From Sphingobacterium sp. (GTDB lineage Bacteria > Bacteroidota > Bacteroidia > Sphingobacteriales > Sphingobacteriaceae): a stretch of 64,000 bases of DNA. Shown here one piece after another: positions 31,965 through 40,704 of this stretch. Below the pieces are notes generated by a model, which was not told the origin of the DNA, ran no database searches, and saw only the letters and a program-made list of their open reading frames with translations. Both the position numbers and the translations under genes were made by a program. Within the stretch, counting starts at the first letter, position 1. Each line of letters starts with the position of its first letter. The DNA is taken from the NCBI GenBank assembly GCA_031277685.1, contig JAITLV010000280.1, forward strand, positions 62,001 through 126,000, written 5' to 3'.

Positions 31965-33419
31965 TTAATAGATCTCAGTTGCTTCCGGATAGGTTCGAGT
32001 CAGTTCGGGTTCCAGCTCCTGGGGTTTGTTGGCCGGAAATTTCTCCCAGTACCACTCCCGGTAGCAGAAATTGAGATGGGCCTTTTTATGGGGCATCTCA
32101 ATAACACCCTGCAGCTTAAACCCGACATGAATTTTATTCATCAGGGCTGCCATGGATTCGATGGCGCCTTCACCGACCAGGCGGCCTACTTTGGGCTGGG
32201 CGAACAGCCAGCTCAGGATGCTCTGCATGGTCAGCGAGGGGAACTTTTTCTCCTTGTCTGTTGGAGCGATAAAAAGATGGGTGCCATAATCTGTTGGCAG
32301 CACATCGAAATAGTTGCCGACGACATCGCGGGTAGCCCAATAGACTTCCATATTGAAGGTCGGAATGCCATTGATCTCGCCGATGTAAGCATGACCAGCT
32401 TTGTCGGCAAGGAGGCTACGGTAAAATTGCTCCAGCCGGGGGAGATCCCAGTTCATCTGCCAGATGGCTTTGGCATGATCCCGGTGAAACCAGCGGTGTA
32501 CCATTTCCAGGTCGCGGTCCAGGTCAAAGGGCCGAATGCTGACCGTAACCTGTTCGTTGACGTACGTTTTGGAAAAGACCGGCTCAAGTCCCTGGGGTCT
32601 TAATAGCGCGGCATCCCAATAAACTTCATGAAGTGGATTGGCAATGCTGCAGCTGACCTTTGCTGCATCCTTGGCAAAGCGGTCGCGGATGTTAAAGTGA
32701 CGCGCCGCAATAAGAAAGGCAGCTACTGGATCTTGCTGCTTGCTGGCTCGCCGCTTATAATACTGATAAGTCACTGTGATCAGGGCTTCTTCATCCTGTA
32801 AGCCATGCCGGCCGATCAGGCCGATCAATCTGAACAGATGACCAATAAGGACGAGCTCAATCCACTGGGATCTGGCTGCGGGATCGTCGCCGGATATTTC
32901 CTTTCCCTCGATTGCTGCTGGGAATCCGTTTTCATCGACCGTCAGGATGGCGCCGGGAAGCTTGTAGCCCAAAATCCGGAGGTACTGGTGAAACCAGTGC
33001 AACAGGGCATCGCGGCGGTGGAGCCGCCGGCTTGCGCTGTATTGCTCGATATACTGGAGTATGGGGGCTAACTGCTCCTCGGGCATGTCGGTAGTGGCCA
33101 AAGCGCCCGCTGCTACACCCGCGAGCGTACAAAAACGGGCTAGGGTCAATTCAGTGATGGTTTTAGTGACATTGTGGCGCTCAAAAGCCGGAAACTGAAA
33201 CTGATGCTGGCCCAGGGCTGAATCATAGACCAAGGGAACATAAACCTCCGTATATATTTCCGGAAAATCAATCCGTATATGCATTTCTGTTGTCGATTGC
33301 GCCAGGTAATGGGCCAGTTTAGCATCGTATCGCGGAATCCCCCGATAACGGGTCCAATTGGCATATTGCCGGCAGTATGCATTGAGCAGCCCCTCCAGTT
33401 TAATTTGATTGCTGTCCAT
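31965..33419 (-). CDS. Siderophore acyltransferase (IucB-like GNAT) with large N-terminal extension
   Basis: A 484-aa protein. The C-terminal 200 residues are an IucB/RhbD-type acyltransferase (VSIRPFDLDRDLEMVHRWFH; HAYIGEINGIPTFNMEVYW; GTHLFIAP), which acylates the N-hydroxy diamine to a hydroxamate. The N-terminal 280 residues are extra. Their segment IGHLFRLIGLIGRHGLQDEE, followed by a basic stretch and ending KVSCSIANPLHEV, resembles the C-terminal FhuF-like domain of IucA/IucC synthetases (NHLxxxI...GLxDE ... NPL). If so, it is an orphan synthetase domain fused to the acyltransferase. The fusion order differs from BibC-type fusions. It overlaps the decarboxylase gene by 20 bases. Confidence 0.85.
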   Translation of the reverse strand: MDSNQIKLEGLLNAYCRQYANWTRYRGIPRYDAKLAHYLAQSTTEMHIRIDFPEIYTEVYVPLVYDSALGQHQFQFPAFERHNVTKTITELTLARFCTLAGVAAGALATTDMPEEQLAPILQYIEQYSASRRLHRRDALLHWFHQYLRILGYKLPGAILTVDENGFPAAIEGKEISGDDPAARSQWIELVLIGHLFRLIGLIGRHGLQDEEALITVTYQYYKRRASKQQDPVAAFLIAARHFNIRDRFAKDAAKVSCSIANPLHEVYWDAALLRPQGLEPVFSKTYVNEQVTVSIRPFDLDRDLEMVHRWFHRDHAKAIWQMNWDLPRLEQFYRSLLADKAGHAYIGEINGIPTFNMEVYWATRDVVGNYFDVLPTDYGTHLFIAPTDKEKKFPSLTMQSILSWLFAQPKVGRLVGEGAIESMAALMNKIHVGFKLQGVIEMPHKKAHLNFCYREWYWEKFPANKPQELEPELTRTYPEATEIY

Positions 33420-34932
33420 TGTGCTGTCCCGTTACTTTTATTTTGTGAAAGATATCGTGGAGGTCCGCAGTCGTCAGCAGCGGATTGAAAATGGTGAATT
33501 TGAGGTAAAACTTGCCATTGACTTTCGTGCTGGCGAGCAGCACCTCGCCACTGTGAAACAGTTGTTTTTTGATCTGCTGGTTGACGGCGCAGCGTTGCTC
33601 TTCGGGCAGGCTTTCGGGGGCGTAGCGGAACAGCAGGATGCTGATATCCGAATCGCTCAGCAGCTCCAGGTCAGGATCAAACCGGACAATCTCGGCGGCT
33701 TCCTTGCAGCGGCTGATCAAGGTTTCGATGTATTCACCCAGCTTGTTGCGTCCCATCAGCCGTAGGGTGAACCAGAGTTTAAGGGCATCAAAACGACGGG
33801 TACTCTGTGTAATCGATTTGTTGATCTGGGCGGGATACTCTTCGTAATCCTGATCTTCGGGATTCAGGTAATCCGCATGGTGTTTGATAATCTGCAGCAA
33901 TGTTTTGTCGCGCACAATAAAGGCACTGCCACTAATAGGCTGAAAGAAAGATTTATGGTAGTCGATGGTCACCGAATGGGAGCGTTCGATGCCGTTGAGC
34001 AGGTATCGGTAGGTATCGGTCAGCAGCAGACCACATCCGTAGGCCGCATCGACATGCATCCAAAGGCCATATTGGGCGGCAAGATCGGCGATGTCGCTCA
34101 GAGGATCAATATTCCCAAAATCTGTGGTGCCGGCGGTACCGACAATGGCAATGGGGATATTGCCAAGGGCGATTTCAGTTTCAATGGCTGCTTCCAGGGC
34201 ATCCGTACGCATCCGAAAACGGCTATCGGTCGCTACCGAAACAATACTCTGCTCTCCCAATCCCATCAATGCCGCACTTTTCTGATTGCTAAAATGGGAT
34301 TTTTCGGATACGAAAATACGGAAACGGTGTGCTGCAAGTGGGTTGCCATCCTGTTTGATGTTGTGCCCATAGCGGTTGAGCGCAAAATGATCGCGGGCAA
34401 GAAGCAGCCCCATCAGATTGCTTTGGGAGCCACCTGCCGTAAATATCCCATCGGCCTGGGGGGCGTAACCGATCTGTTGTGCGGTCCAGTCGATCAGGCG
34501 ACGTTCCATCAGCGTACCACCTGCACTCTGGTCATAGGTGTCCTGGGACGAGTTGATGGCGCTGACCAGTACCTCTGCCGCCAAGGCCGGAATGACAACG
34601 GGGCAGTTGAGATGGGCAATGTAATGGGGTAAATGAAATGCAGTGGCATGCTGCACATACAATTGGTCGACTTCATGAAAAAGTTCCTGATAGGAGCTGA
34701 GGGGGACATTGAGGTCTACCTGTTCAAAGAGCAGGTTCAGTTGGGCCGGACTGATACCACTGAAGGGCTTTTTTTGACGGTTTAAAAAAGTGATAACAAG
34801 TTCTTTGGCTTGGTTTATAGCCGCGTCGTAGTCTGCACTGCTATGCTGGCTAAAGATGTCGGCAAACAAAGACTGTTCAGGTAATTGCGTGGAAATAGCT
34901 TCGACGGAGGATAATTGAAGTGTGTTGTCCAT
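33400..34932 (-). CDS. PLP-dependent decarboxylase (lysine / diaminobutyrate decarboxylase type)
   Basis: This 510-aa group II PLP decarboxylase supplies the diamine backbone. The cofactor Lys is K327 in TIDYHKSFFQP, and the PLP-binding Asp is D295 in MHVDAAYGC. PHYIAHLNCP and TAGGSQSNLMGLLLAR fit DesA/RhbB-type enzymes. Rhizobactin-type loci also need a diaminobutyrate aminotransferase; none is present here, which favours lysine or hydroxylysine as substrate and cadaverine or hydroxycadaverine as product (inference). It overlaps the acyltransferase gene by 20 bases and follows the nitroreductase gene after 24. Confidence 0.9.
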   Translation of the reverse strand: MDNTLQLSSVEAISTQLPEQSLFADIFSQHSSADYDAAINQAKELVITFLNRQKKPFSGISPAQLNLLFEQVDLNVPLSSYQELFHEVDQLYVQHATAFHLPHYIAHLNCPVVIPALAAEVLVSAINSSQDTYDQSAGGTLMERRLIDWTAQQIGYAPQADGIFTAGGSQSNLMGLLLARDHFALNRYGHNIKQDGNPLAAHRFRIFVSEKSHFSNQKSAALMGLGEQSIVSVATDSRFRMRTDALEAAIETEIALGNIPIAIVGTAGTTDFGNIDPLSDIADLAAQYGLWMHVDAAYGCGLLLTDTYRYLLNGIERSHSVTIDYHKSFFQPISGSAFIVRDKTLLQIIKHHADYLNPEDQDYEEYPAQINKSITQSTRRFDALKLWFTLRLMGRNKLGEYIETLISRCKEAAEIVRFDPDLELLSDSDISILLFRYAPESLPEEQRCAVNQQIKKQLFHSGEVLLASTKVNGKFYLKFTIFNPLLTTADLHDIFHKIKVTGQHNGQQSN

Positions 34933-34956
34933 GATCTAAGTTTTTGTAAGGGGTTT

Positions 34957-35616
34957 TTATTGGGGGGTGATTGTTGATGAATGCGGGGTGAAGCCGCTGA
35001 CTTTTTCGCTGATTGGCGTTCTTCGTTTTTTTGCAGGAGCCTTACCTGGGCTGGGGTGGCCGATGAAGAACAGCCCGAAGGATTGCTCCCGATCTTTGTG
35101 GATAAAGCGGTTGACATAGTCAATCGCAGATCCGCCAGAAGCCCAATAAGATCCAAGTCCCATCGCCGTACAGGTCAGCGCCATATTTTGGACGGCCGAG
35201 GAAATGGCGGCAATCTCTTCCCATTCGGGTAAAACGATACGCGTACTGGGCTGAAAGATAATGGCAATGATCGCTGCTGCATGAAGGGGATAGTTTTCCA
35301 GGTATTCGAATTTAAGCAGGCGGTCTTGGGGCGAGAGGTTTGGGTAGTGATCCTTGTAATATTCGGTCATATACCGGCCGTAGTCCGACTGCTGTTCGGC
35401 TGACAAAACGACAAAACGCCAAGGTTCGGTCATTTTATGGGTCGGTGCCCAGGTGGCGTTGGTTAGAATTTCCTCCAATTGTTGCGTACTAATCTCTTTT
35501 TTATCGTAAGCGTCGGCATAGATACTGCGACGTTGCCGGATGACGCTTGTTACAATTGCAGCGCGTTCTGGGAACGTTCGATTAGGGGCTGAATGCAGTG
35601 AATAAGATGATTTCAT
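34957..35616 (-). CDS. Nitroreductase-family FMN oxidoreductase
   Basis: A 219-aa protein of the nitroreductase fold, using FMN and NAD(P)H. Key parts: IRQRRSIYADAY (FMN phosphate contacts), ILTNATWAPTHKMTEPWRFV, and AVQNMALTCTAMGLGSYWASG, typical of YdjA-like members. It is the first gene of the minus-strand siderophore operon, directly behind the divergent promoter, so a role in the pathway is likely: an oxidation or reduction during assembly, or reductive iron release. A Lys/Arg-rich C-terminal tail (GKAPAKKRRTPISEKVSG) extends past the fold. Its exact reaction cannot be inferred. Confidence 0.85.
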   Translation of the reverse strand: MKSSYSLHSAPNRTFPERAAIVTSVIRQRRSIYADAYDKKEISTQQLEEILTNATWAPTHKMTEPWRFVVLSAEQQSDYGRYMTEYYKDHYPNLSPQDRLLKFEYLENYPLHAAAIIAIIFQPSTRIVLPEWEEIAAISSAVQNMALTCTAMGLGSYWASGGSAIDYVNRFIHKDREQSFGLFFIGHPSPGKAPAKKRRTPISEKVSGFTPHSSTITPQ

Positions 35617-35630
35617 GATGATATTTTTTT

Positions 35631-35647
35631 AATCTTTATTTAAGATT
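35631..35647. other. Dyad in the leader of the minus-strand siderophore operon
   Basis: AATCTT-TATTT-AAGATT, followed by ATC, is a short inverted repeat 15 bases upstream of the nitroreductase start. It could be a metal-regulator half-site pair or an mRNA hairpin. It is not a clear Fur box. Confidence 0.35.
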
Positions 35648-35658
35648 ATCAAAAAAAA

Positions 35659-35691
35659 ATTTGCTGTTTTCAATTTTAGCAAATACATTTG
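35659..35691 (+). promoter_or_regulatory. Promoter of the plus-strand siderophore operon, with overlapping dyad
   Basis: TTG at 35661-35663, a 20-base spacer and TACATTTG at 35684-35691 match the Bacteroidota consensus exactly. The inverted repeat ATTTGCT (35659-35665) / AGCAAAT (35678-35684) spans both promoter elements, so a protein bound there would block transcription. Leader length to the ATG at 35896 is about 200 bases. Confidence 0.65.
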
Positions 35692-35733
35692 TCTTGTAGT
35701 TTTTATTTAGACTGATTACATATAAGGATGAAA

Positions 35734-35763
35734 CAAAGATAAGAGGAGAATGGAATAATGCAA
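35734..35763 (-). promoter_or_regulatory. Promoter of the minus-strand siderophore operon
   Basis: On the minus strand: TTG (complement of 35761-35763), a 19-base spacer, and TATCTTTG (complement of 35734-35741). Transcription would start near 35727 and read into the nitroreductase gene, so the two divergent transcripts overlap by about 30 bases. Confidence 0.6.
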
Positions 35764-35895
35764 GAAAAAAATAAAATTTTGTCATTTATCTATCCTTTGT
35801 TTTTGTTTTAATGTATTGTCTTTTAATATTTTACAATTGGAAAGGGAGTGGTGCAAATTAATTTACATGTTTTACAAAAAAAATAAGCAAGACTT

Positions 35896-37020
35896 ATGCA
35901 ACCAATGCAATTCCAGGGCAACCAAATGTATTTAGCGGACAAAAAACCGTTAATGCCCGCTCCAGCGCCGCGCGCGCCACAACTGATCGATATTAAGTAT
36001 GAGGAAAAAATGGCTTTGATGAAAGTAGCGCGGCAACTCGCTGATGAATTTGGTCATTATGAAGATCCGACTTATATCCAAACCTTACATTTATACGCTT
36101 ATCAACTGCTACCCCAACGTATTGCCCGGCTGCTGACACAGTTTGGATCTGATTTTTCGGCCAGCCAATATGGGGCGCTTGTCTTACGGGGACTTGTCGA
36201 AGTGGATCAGGAAAAATTGGGTCCGACACCGCCTTCCTGGAAAGCATACGATCAGGAGAAACTGCTGTTGTATGGCTTTATCTGCTCGCTGCTCCATGGC
36301 GCAGTACCGGCCAAACCGGTGCAATATTACGTACAGCGCAAAGGGGGCGGCCTGCTGCATCCGATTATTCCAGATGAAGCGATGAGCATGTCACAGACGG
36401 GATCGGGATCAAAAACAGATCTTTTTGTGCATACAGAGGATGCTTTCCTGTTTAATCAGGCTGATTTTTTAAGTTTTCTTTACCTGCGCAATGAGGAGCA
36501 GGTGCAGTCCACGCTGTATTCGATCCGCTCGCATCCGGCCATCAACGCAAATATGGAGCAGCTGTTCCGACCTATTTTTCGCTGCCCCAAAGATGCCAAT
36601 TTTAAGGATGAGCAGCTAGGCGGAGCAGATGTGATGACCAGCATCCTGTATGGAAACAGACAAACACCTTTTATCCGTTTTGATGCTGCCGAACAGCTGT
36701 ACAACGCTGATGCTGGGCAGAGCCCGGAGGCATTGGAGATTCTCTCGAGGTTTTGGACAGAGGCCAAAGAATATATCTACAATGATTTTATCCCACAATC
36801 GGGCGATCTGGTTTTTGTCAACAATCACCTTTGTGCACATGGGCGATCGGCCTTTAAGGCGGGTATGAAGCAGGTCGGTGGCGAATGGGTCAAGTGTGAA
36901 AGGCGGCAGATGTTACGTATGATGAGCAAAACAAACCTGCTGCAGATCCGCGAAATGACCCATCCTGACAACCCTTATTTTATCATCGAAGACCATTACG
37001 GAAAGATTGCCAAATTCTAA
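35896..37020 (+). CDS. Fe(II)/2-oxoglutarate dioxygenase resembling L-lysine 4-hydroxylases
   Basis: This 374-aa protein belongs to the clavaminate-synthase-like branch of 2-oxoglutarate oxygenases. Iron ligands: H179 and E181 in the H-T-E motif (LFVHTEDAFL) and H315 in NNHLCAHGRSAF, with R317 nearby. Segments such as LLHGAVPAKPVQYY, QTGSGSKTDLFVHTEDAF and CERRQMLRMMSKT are very close, as I remember them, to the KDO/K4H lysine hydroxylases of Flavobacterium and Chitinophaga, which hydroxylate free L-lysine at C4. It is the first gene of the plus-strand siderophore operon and overlaps the long open frame of the first NIS synthetase. Hydroxylation of lysine or of a carrier-bound or diamine form is the inferred role. 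Confidence 0.85.
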   Translation: MQPMQFQGNQMYLADKKPLMPAPAPRAPQLIDIKYEEKMALMKVARQLADEFGHYEDPTYIQTLHLYAYQLLPQRIARLLTQFGSDFSASQYGALVLRGLVEVDQEKLGPTPPSWKAYDQEKLLLYGFICSLLHGAVPAKPVQYYVQRKGGGLLHPIIPDEAMSMSQTGSGSKTDLFVHTEDAFLFNQADFLSFLYLRNEEQVQSTLYSIRSHPAINANMEQLFRPIFRCPKDANFKDEQLGGADVMTSILYGNRQTPFIRFDAAEQLYNADAGQSPEALEILSRFWTEAKEYIYNDFIPQSGDLVFVNNHLCAHGRSAFKAGMKQVGGEWVKCERRQMLRMMSKTNLLQIREMTHPDNPYFIIEDHYGKIAKF

Positions 37021-37036
37021 AACCACAACCACAGAC

Positions 37037-38851
37037 ATGAATAACTTACTTTATCAACCGGACCTCGCCGCAGCACATCTCTCACCGGCGGTATGGCGAT
37101 CCGTGAATATACAGCTCTTGCAAAAGATGCTCAGTGAATTTTCCCATGAGATGCTTATCGTACCTCAACTGATCGCCGGGCAGGGCGGCTGGGATGTCTA
37201 TGAGGTAAAACATACTGAAAAGCCGGTTTATTACCGGTTTTCAGCACGTGTACTCAGCCTGGATCATTGGGATATTGATGCTTTTTCCATCAGCAAGGTC
37301 GACAATGGTCGGACAGCTGATCTGGACGCTGTCGCGTTTATTGTGGAGTTTGCCGATCAATTGGGGCTGGAGCAGGAAAATATAGGGACTTATCTGGAGG
37401 AGATCATCAGCGTCCTGTTCACCTATGCCTATATGCGTGATCAAAATCGGATGGGCGTGGATGAATTGATCAAATCGGATTATCAGGTGATCGAACATGC
37501 CATGTCTGCCGGGCATCCCTGTTTTGTTGCCAATAGTGCACGGATCGGTTTTGATGCCATAGATTATCAGAATTATGCGCCCGAAGCAGCATCTCCACTG
37601 GCCCTTGTATGGCTCGCGGGGCATCGTGACCGTACCGAATTTACCAGCATAGCAGGGGTATCCTATGACCATACCATCCGCCAAGAATTAGGAGCGGAGC
37701 ATACAGCTGCATTTGGCAAAATGTTGACAGATGAGGGCTTAGATCCGCAGGACTATTTCTTTTTTCCGGTGCACCCCTGGCAATGGTTCAACAAGCTGTC
37801 GCACATCTTTGCTGCTGATATTGCCAGTCAGAAATTGGTCTGTCTCGGTTATTCGAATGACCTTTATCTGCCACAGCAATCGGTACGGACACTGTTCAAT
37901 GTCAGTAGTCCGCAGCGATCCTATGTCAAATCTGCCCTTTCGATCCTCAATATGGGCTTTATGCGCGGACTGTCTCCGTACTTTATGCGGACAACACCGG
38001 CCATCAATACCTGGGTATATGATCTGGTAGCCAATGATGCTTATCTGCAACGCCGGGGCTTCACCCTGCTGCGTGAATTTGCTACGGTGGGGTATACCAA
38101 TACATATTTTGAGGAAGCGATGCAGCTAGATACACCGTACAAAAAAATGCTGTCCACACTTTGGCGTGAAAGCCCATTTACCGTCGTTCATGAGGGGCAG
38201 CAGCTGATGACCATGGCGGCGCTGCTGCATATTGACGTTTATGGAAAGGCATTTTTACCGGCCCTGATTAACTCTTCGGGTTTGAGCACCGCCGATTGGT
38301 TGCGGCATTACCTGAACAGCTACCTGAGTCCGCTACTACATTGTTACTATTACCACGATATGCGCTTTATGCCGCATGGTGAAAACTTGATCCTGGTCAT
38401 GGAAAACCATATCCCGGTCAAGGTGATCATGAAGGATATCGGTGAGGAGGTGGCGGTGCTGTCACCGGAAGTTTCCTTGCCGCCTGATGTGGAACGTATC
38501 CGCATCCCGGTTCCGGAGGAGCTCAAGATTCTGTCCATCTTTACACAGGCCTTTGACTGCTTCTTCCGTTTCTTAAATCAGGTACTGGTGGCGCATGCCG
38601 ATTTCCCGGAAGAGGAATTTTGGGAACTCGTTGCCGAATGTATCCTAGCTTATCAGCAGGAATTTCCAGCACTGCAGGAACGCTTTGACCGATATGATCT
38701 TTTTGCGGCCGAAATTCCCAAAACCTGCCTGAATAGACTGCAGCTGAAAAACAATAAAAAGATGATCGACGGCTCCAATCCATTTAAACATCAGCAATTT
38801 GCCGGAAACCTCAAAAACCCCCTTGCGGTATACAAAACAACGCTTATTTGA
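37037..38851 (+). CDS. IucA/IucC-family siderophore synthetase, copy 1
   Basis: A 604-aa NRPS-independent synthetase that adenylates a carboxylate (citrate, succinate or a succinyl hydroxamate) and joins it to an amine. ATP-site features: GHPCFVANSARIGFD, FPVHPWQWFNKL, and SALSILNMGFMRGLSPYFMR with the downstream HGENLILVMENH. An ATG at 37007 overlapping the previous gene would add 10 residues (PNSKTTTT...), but MNNLLYQPDLAAAHLSPAVW is the natural family start. Its stop codon shares a base with the start of copy 2 (TGATG). Substrate class A/B/C cannot be set from sequence by eye. Confidence 0.92.
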   Translation: MNNLLYQPDLAAAHLSPAVWRSVNIQLLQKMLSEFSHEMLIVPQLIAGQGGWDVYEVKHTEKPVYYRFSARVLSLDHWDIDAFSISKVDNGRTADLDAVAFIVEFADQLGLEQENIGTYLEEIISVLFTYAYMRDQNRMGVDELIKSDYQVIEHAMSAGHPCFVANSARIGFDAIDYQNYAPEAASPLALVWLAGHRDRTEFTSIAGVSYDHTIRQELGAEHTAAFGKMLTDEGLDPQDYFFFPVHPWQWFNKLSHIFAADIASQKLVCLGYSNDLYLPQQSVRTLFNVSSPQRSYVKSALSILNMGFMRGLSPYFMRTTPAINTWVYDLVANDAYLQRRGFTLLREFATVGYTNTYFEEAMQLDTPYKKMLSTLWRESPFTVVHEGQQLMTMAALLHIDVYGKAFLPALINSSGLSTADWLRHYLNSYLSPLLHCYYYHDMRFMPHGENLILVMENHIPVKVIMKDIGEEVAVLSPEVSLPPDVERIRIPVPEELKILSIFTQAFDCFFRFLNQVLVAHADFPEEEFWELVAECILAYQQEFPALQERFDRYDLFAAEIPKTCLNRLQLKNNKKMIDGSNPFKHQQFAGNLKNPLAVYKTTLI

Positions 38852-40689
38852 TGCAGACTCTCATTCGTAAAATTATGAAAATAGCTTATCCGATACAACC
38901 AAAGCAGGCTGTCGCGCATTTAAATGTGGACAGCTGGGCGCTTATCAACCGACGACATATCCGAAAAATACTGGCCGAATTTGCCCATGAGGGTATTATT
39001 CTGCCCCGGCTCCTCCGCAATCATGCAGACGGGGGAAGCTACCAGCTAGTGGTGCCTTCCAAACCGGAGGTCAGCTATTATTTTGACGCCAGCATACTGG
39101 CACTCAACCACTGGTCCATTGACCCGGATTCGATCTTCAAACAGCAGTCGGACCAGACGGTGCCCCTGGACAGCTTGGCCTTTGTGGTCGAGTTTAATCG
39201 GGAGATGGGGATTGAGCAGGAGATGTTACCCGTGTATATGGAGGAGATCAGCAGCACCTTGTCCGGAAGTACATACACTTATTTTCGGGGCAAAAAATCG
39301 GCTGATGAACTCGTCGGCTCTTCCTATCAGGAGATCGAGGGTACCATGACGGGGCACCCGCGTTTCGCGGCTAACAATGGCCGTGTGGGCTTTGATGCTG
39401 CGGATTATCAGTATTATGCACCGGAGGCCGCCAGTCCCTTTCCCTTATTGTGGCTTGCAGGCCATAAAAACGGCGGTGAATTTACCGGCATTGCGGACCT
39501 TGATTACGATCAGGTGATGCAACAGGAACTGGGACCGGAGCTGCTGGCGCAGTTTTCCGAAAAAATTAAAGCGAAGGGCTTCGTCCCGGAGGACTATTAT
39601 TATTTTCCCGTACATCCCTGGCAGTGGTTTAATAAACTGGCCAATATTTTTTCACCCGCCATTGCCACTGGTCATTTGCTATGCCTGGGCTATAGTACAG
39701 ATCATTACCTGCCGCAGCAGTCTATCCGAACGTTTTATAATGTGAGTAACCCGACAAGATTCTATGCAAAGACGGCATTGTCTATCCTGAATATGGGTTA
39801 TGTGCGGGGCTTGTCGCCCTTCTTTATGCGGACCAATCCGGGGATCAACCAATGGATTTACGAACTCACGCTGGATGATCCCTATCTACAGGAGCTGGGT
39901 TTTTGCATCTTGCGGGAAGTGGCCAGTGTCAGCTATAGCCATAGTTACTTTGAACAGGCACTCTCGGTCGATAGTCCCTATAAGAAAATGCTGGCCTGCC
40001 TCTGGCGGGAAAGTCCGGCCAGCGTACTGCGCGAAGGCCAGCAATTAATGACCATGGCGGCCCTCTTGCATGTGGACGATAAGGACAAGGCTTTTCTGCC
40101 GGCACTGATCAAGGCTTCGGGATTATCCATTGACGAATGGTTAAGGGCTTATTTTAAGGTTTACCTGAGTCCATTGCTGCATTGCTTTTACAAATGGGAT
40201 ATGGTCTTTATGCCGCATGGCGAAAACCTGATTCTGGTACTGGAAAACCATATCCCGGTACGGGCAATCATGAAAGATATCGGTGAGGAGGTTTCCTTGC
40301 TGAACAGTAATTTGGATGTACCGGAGGTTGCTGAACGCCTGAAGGTTTCGGTTCTACAGGAAAACAAAACCTTGCCCATATTTACCCAGGTCTTTGACTC
40401 GATCTTCCGCTTTGTTGCCGCAATTCTGGTGGAACAGGCGGGGTATCCGGAGCAAGCCTTCTGGAAAAATGTCGCTGCCTGCATACAGGCTTATCAGCAG
40501 GCACATCCCGAGTTTAAAGCGGCTTACGAAACCGATGATTTCTTTGTGGATTCCTTTCATTCAGATGCCTTAAACCGGATGCAGCTACGCAACAATAGGC
40601 AGCTGCGCGACCGGAAAGATCCCTATAATGGCCGCACGAATGTCGGTATACTCATAAATCCCATTGCTCAATTTAAAAACAATAAATAA
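38851..40689 (+). CDS. IucA/IucC-family siderophore synthetase, copy 2
   Basis: 612 aa from the ATG at 38851, which overlaps the stop of copy 1 (TGATG), so translation is coupled; an in-frame ATG at 38875 (MKIAYPIQPKQAV) is also possible. It is a close paralogue of copy 1 along its whole length: GHPRFAANNGRVGFD, FPVHPWQWFNKLANIF, ALSILNMGYVRGLSPFFMR, HGENLILVLENH and MKDIGEEVSLLN. Two tandem synthetases are usual when a central diacid such as citrate is joined to two arms, or when a dimer is made. The strong similarity between the two suggests tandem duplication rather than the distant A/C pairing of IucA and IucC. Confidence 0.92.
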   Translation: MQTLIRKIMKIAYPIQPKQAVAHLNVDSWALINRRHIRKILAEFAHEGIILPRLLRNHADGGSYQLVVPSKPEVSYYFDASILALNHWSIDPDSIFKQQSDQTVPLDSLAFVVEFNREMGIEQEMLPVYMEEISSTLSGSTYTYFRGKKSADELVGSSYQEIEGTMTGHPRFAANNGRVGFDAADYQYYAPEAASPFPLLWLAGHKNGGEFTGIADLDYDQVMQQELGPELLAQFSEKIKAKGFVPEDYYYFPVHPWQWFNKLANIFSPAIATGHLLCLGYSTDHYLPQQSIRTFYNVSNPTRFYAKTALSILNMGYVRGLSPFFMRTNPGINQWIYELTLDDPYLQELGFCILREVASVSYSHSYFEQALSVDSPYKKMLACLWRESPASVLREGQQLMTMAALLHVDDKDKAFLPALIKASGLSIDEWLRAYFKVYLSPLLHCFYKWDMVFMPHGENLILVLENHIPVRAIMKDIGEEVSLLNSNLDVPEVAERLKVSVLQENKTLPIFTQVFDSIFRFVAAILVEQAGYPEQAFWKNVAACIQAYQQAHPEFKAAYETDDFFVDSFHSDALNRMQLRNNRQLRDRKDPYNGRTNVGILINPIAQFKNNK

Positions 40690-40704
40690 TAACAACAAAA
40701 AACC

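Noticed and set aside
31953..32603. 216-aa open frame on the plus strand
   Set aside because: Antisense to the acyltransferase gene; no domain or start signal supports it.
33877..34632. 251-aa open frame on the plus strand
   Set aside because: Fully antisense to the decarboxylase gene whose PLP motifs are intact; no independent support.
35617..35895. Classical Fur box in the divergent siderophore promoter
   Set aside because: No 19-bp GATAATGATAATCATTATC-like sequence is present; only the weaker dyads reported above.
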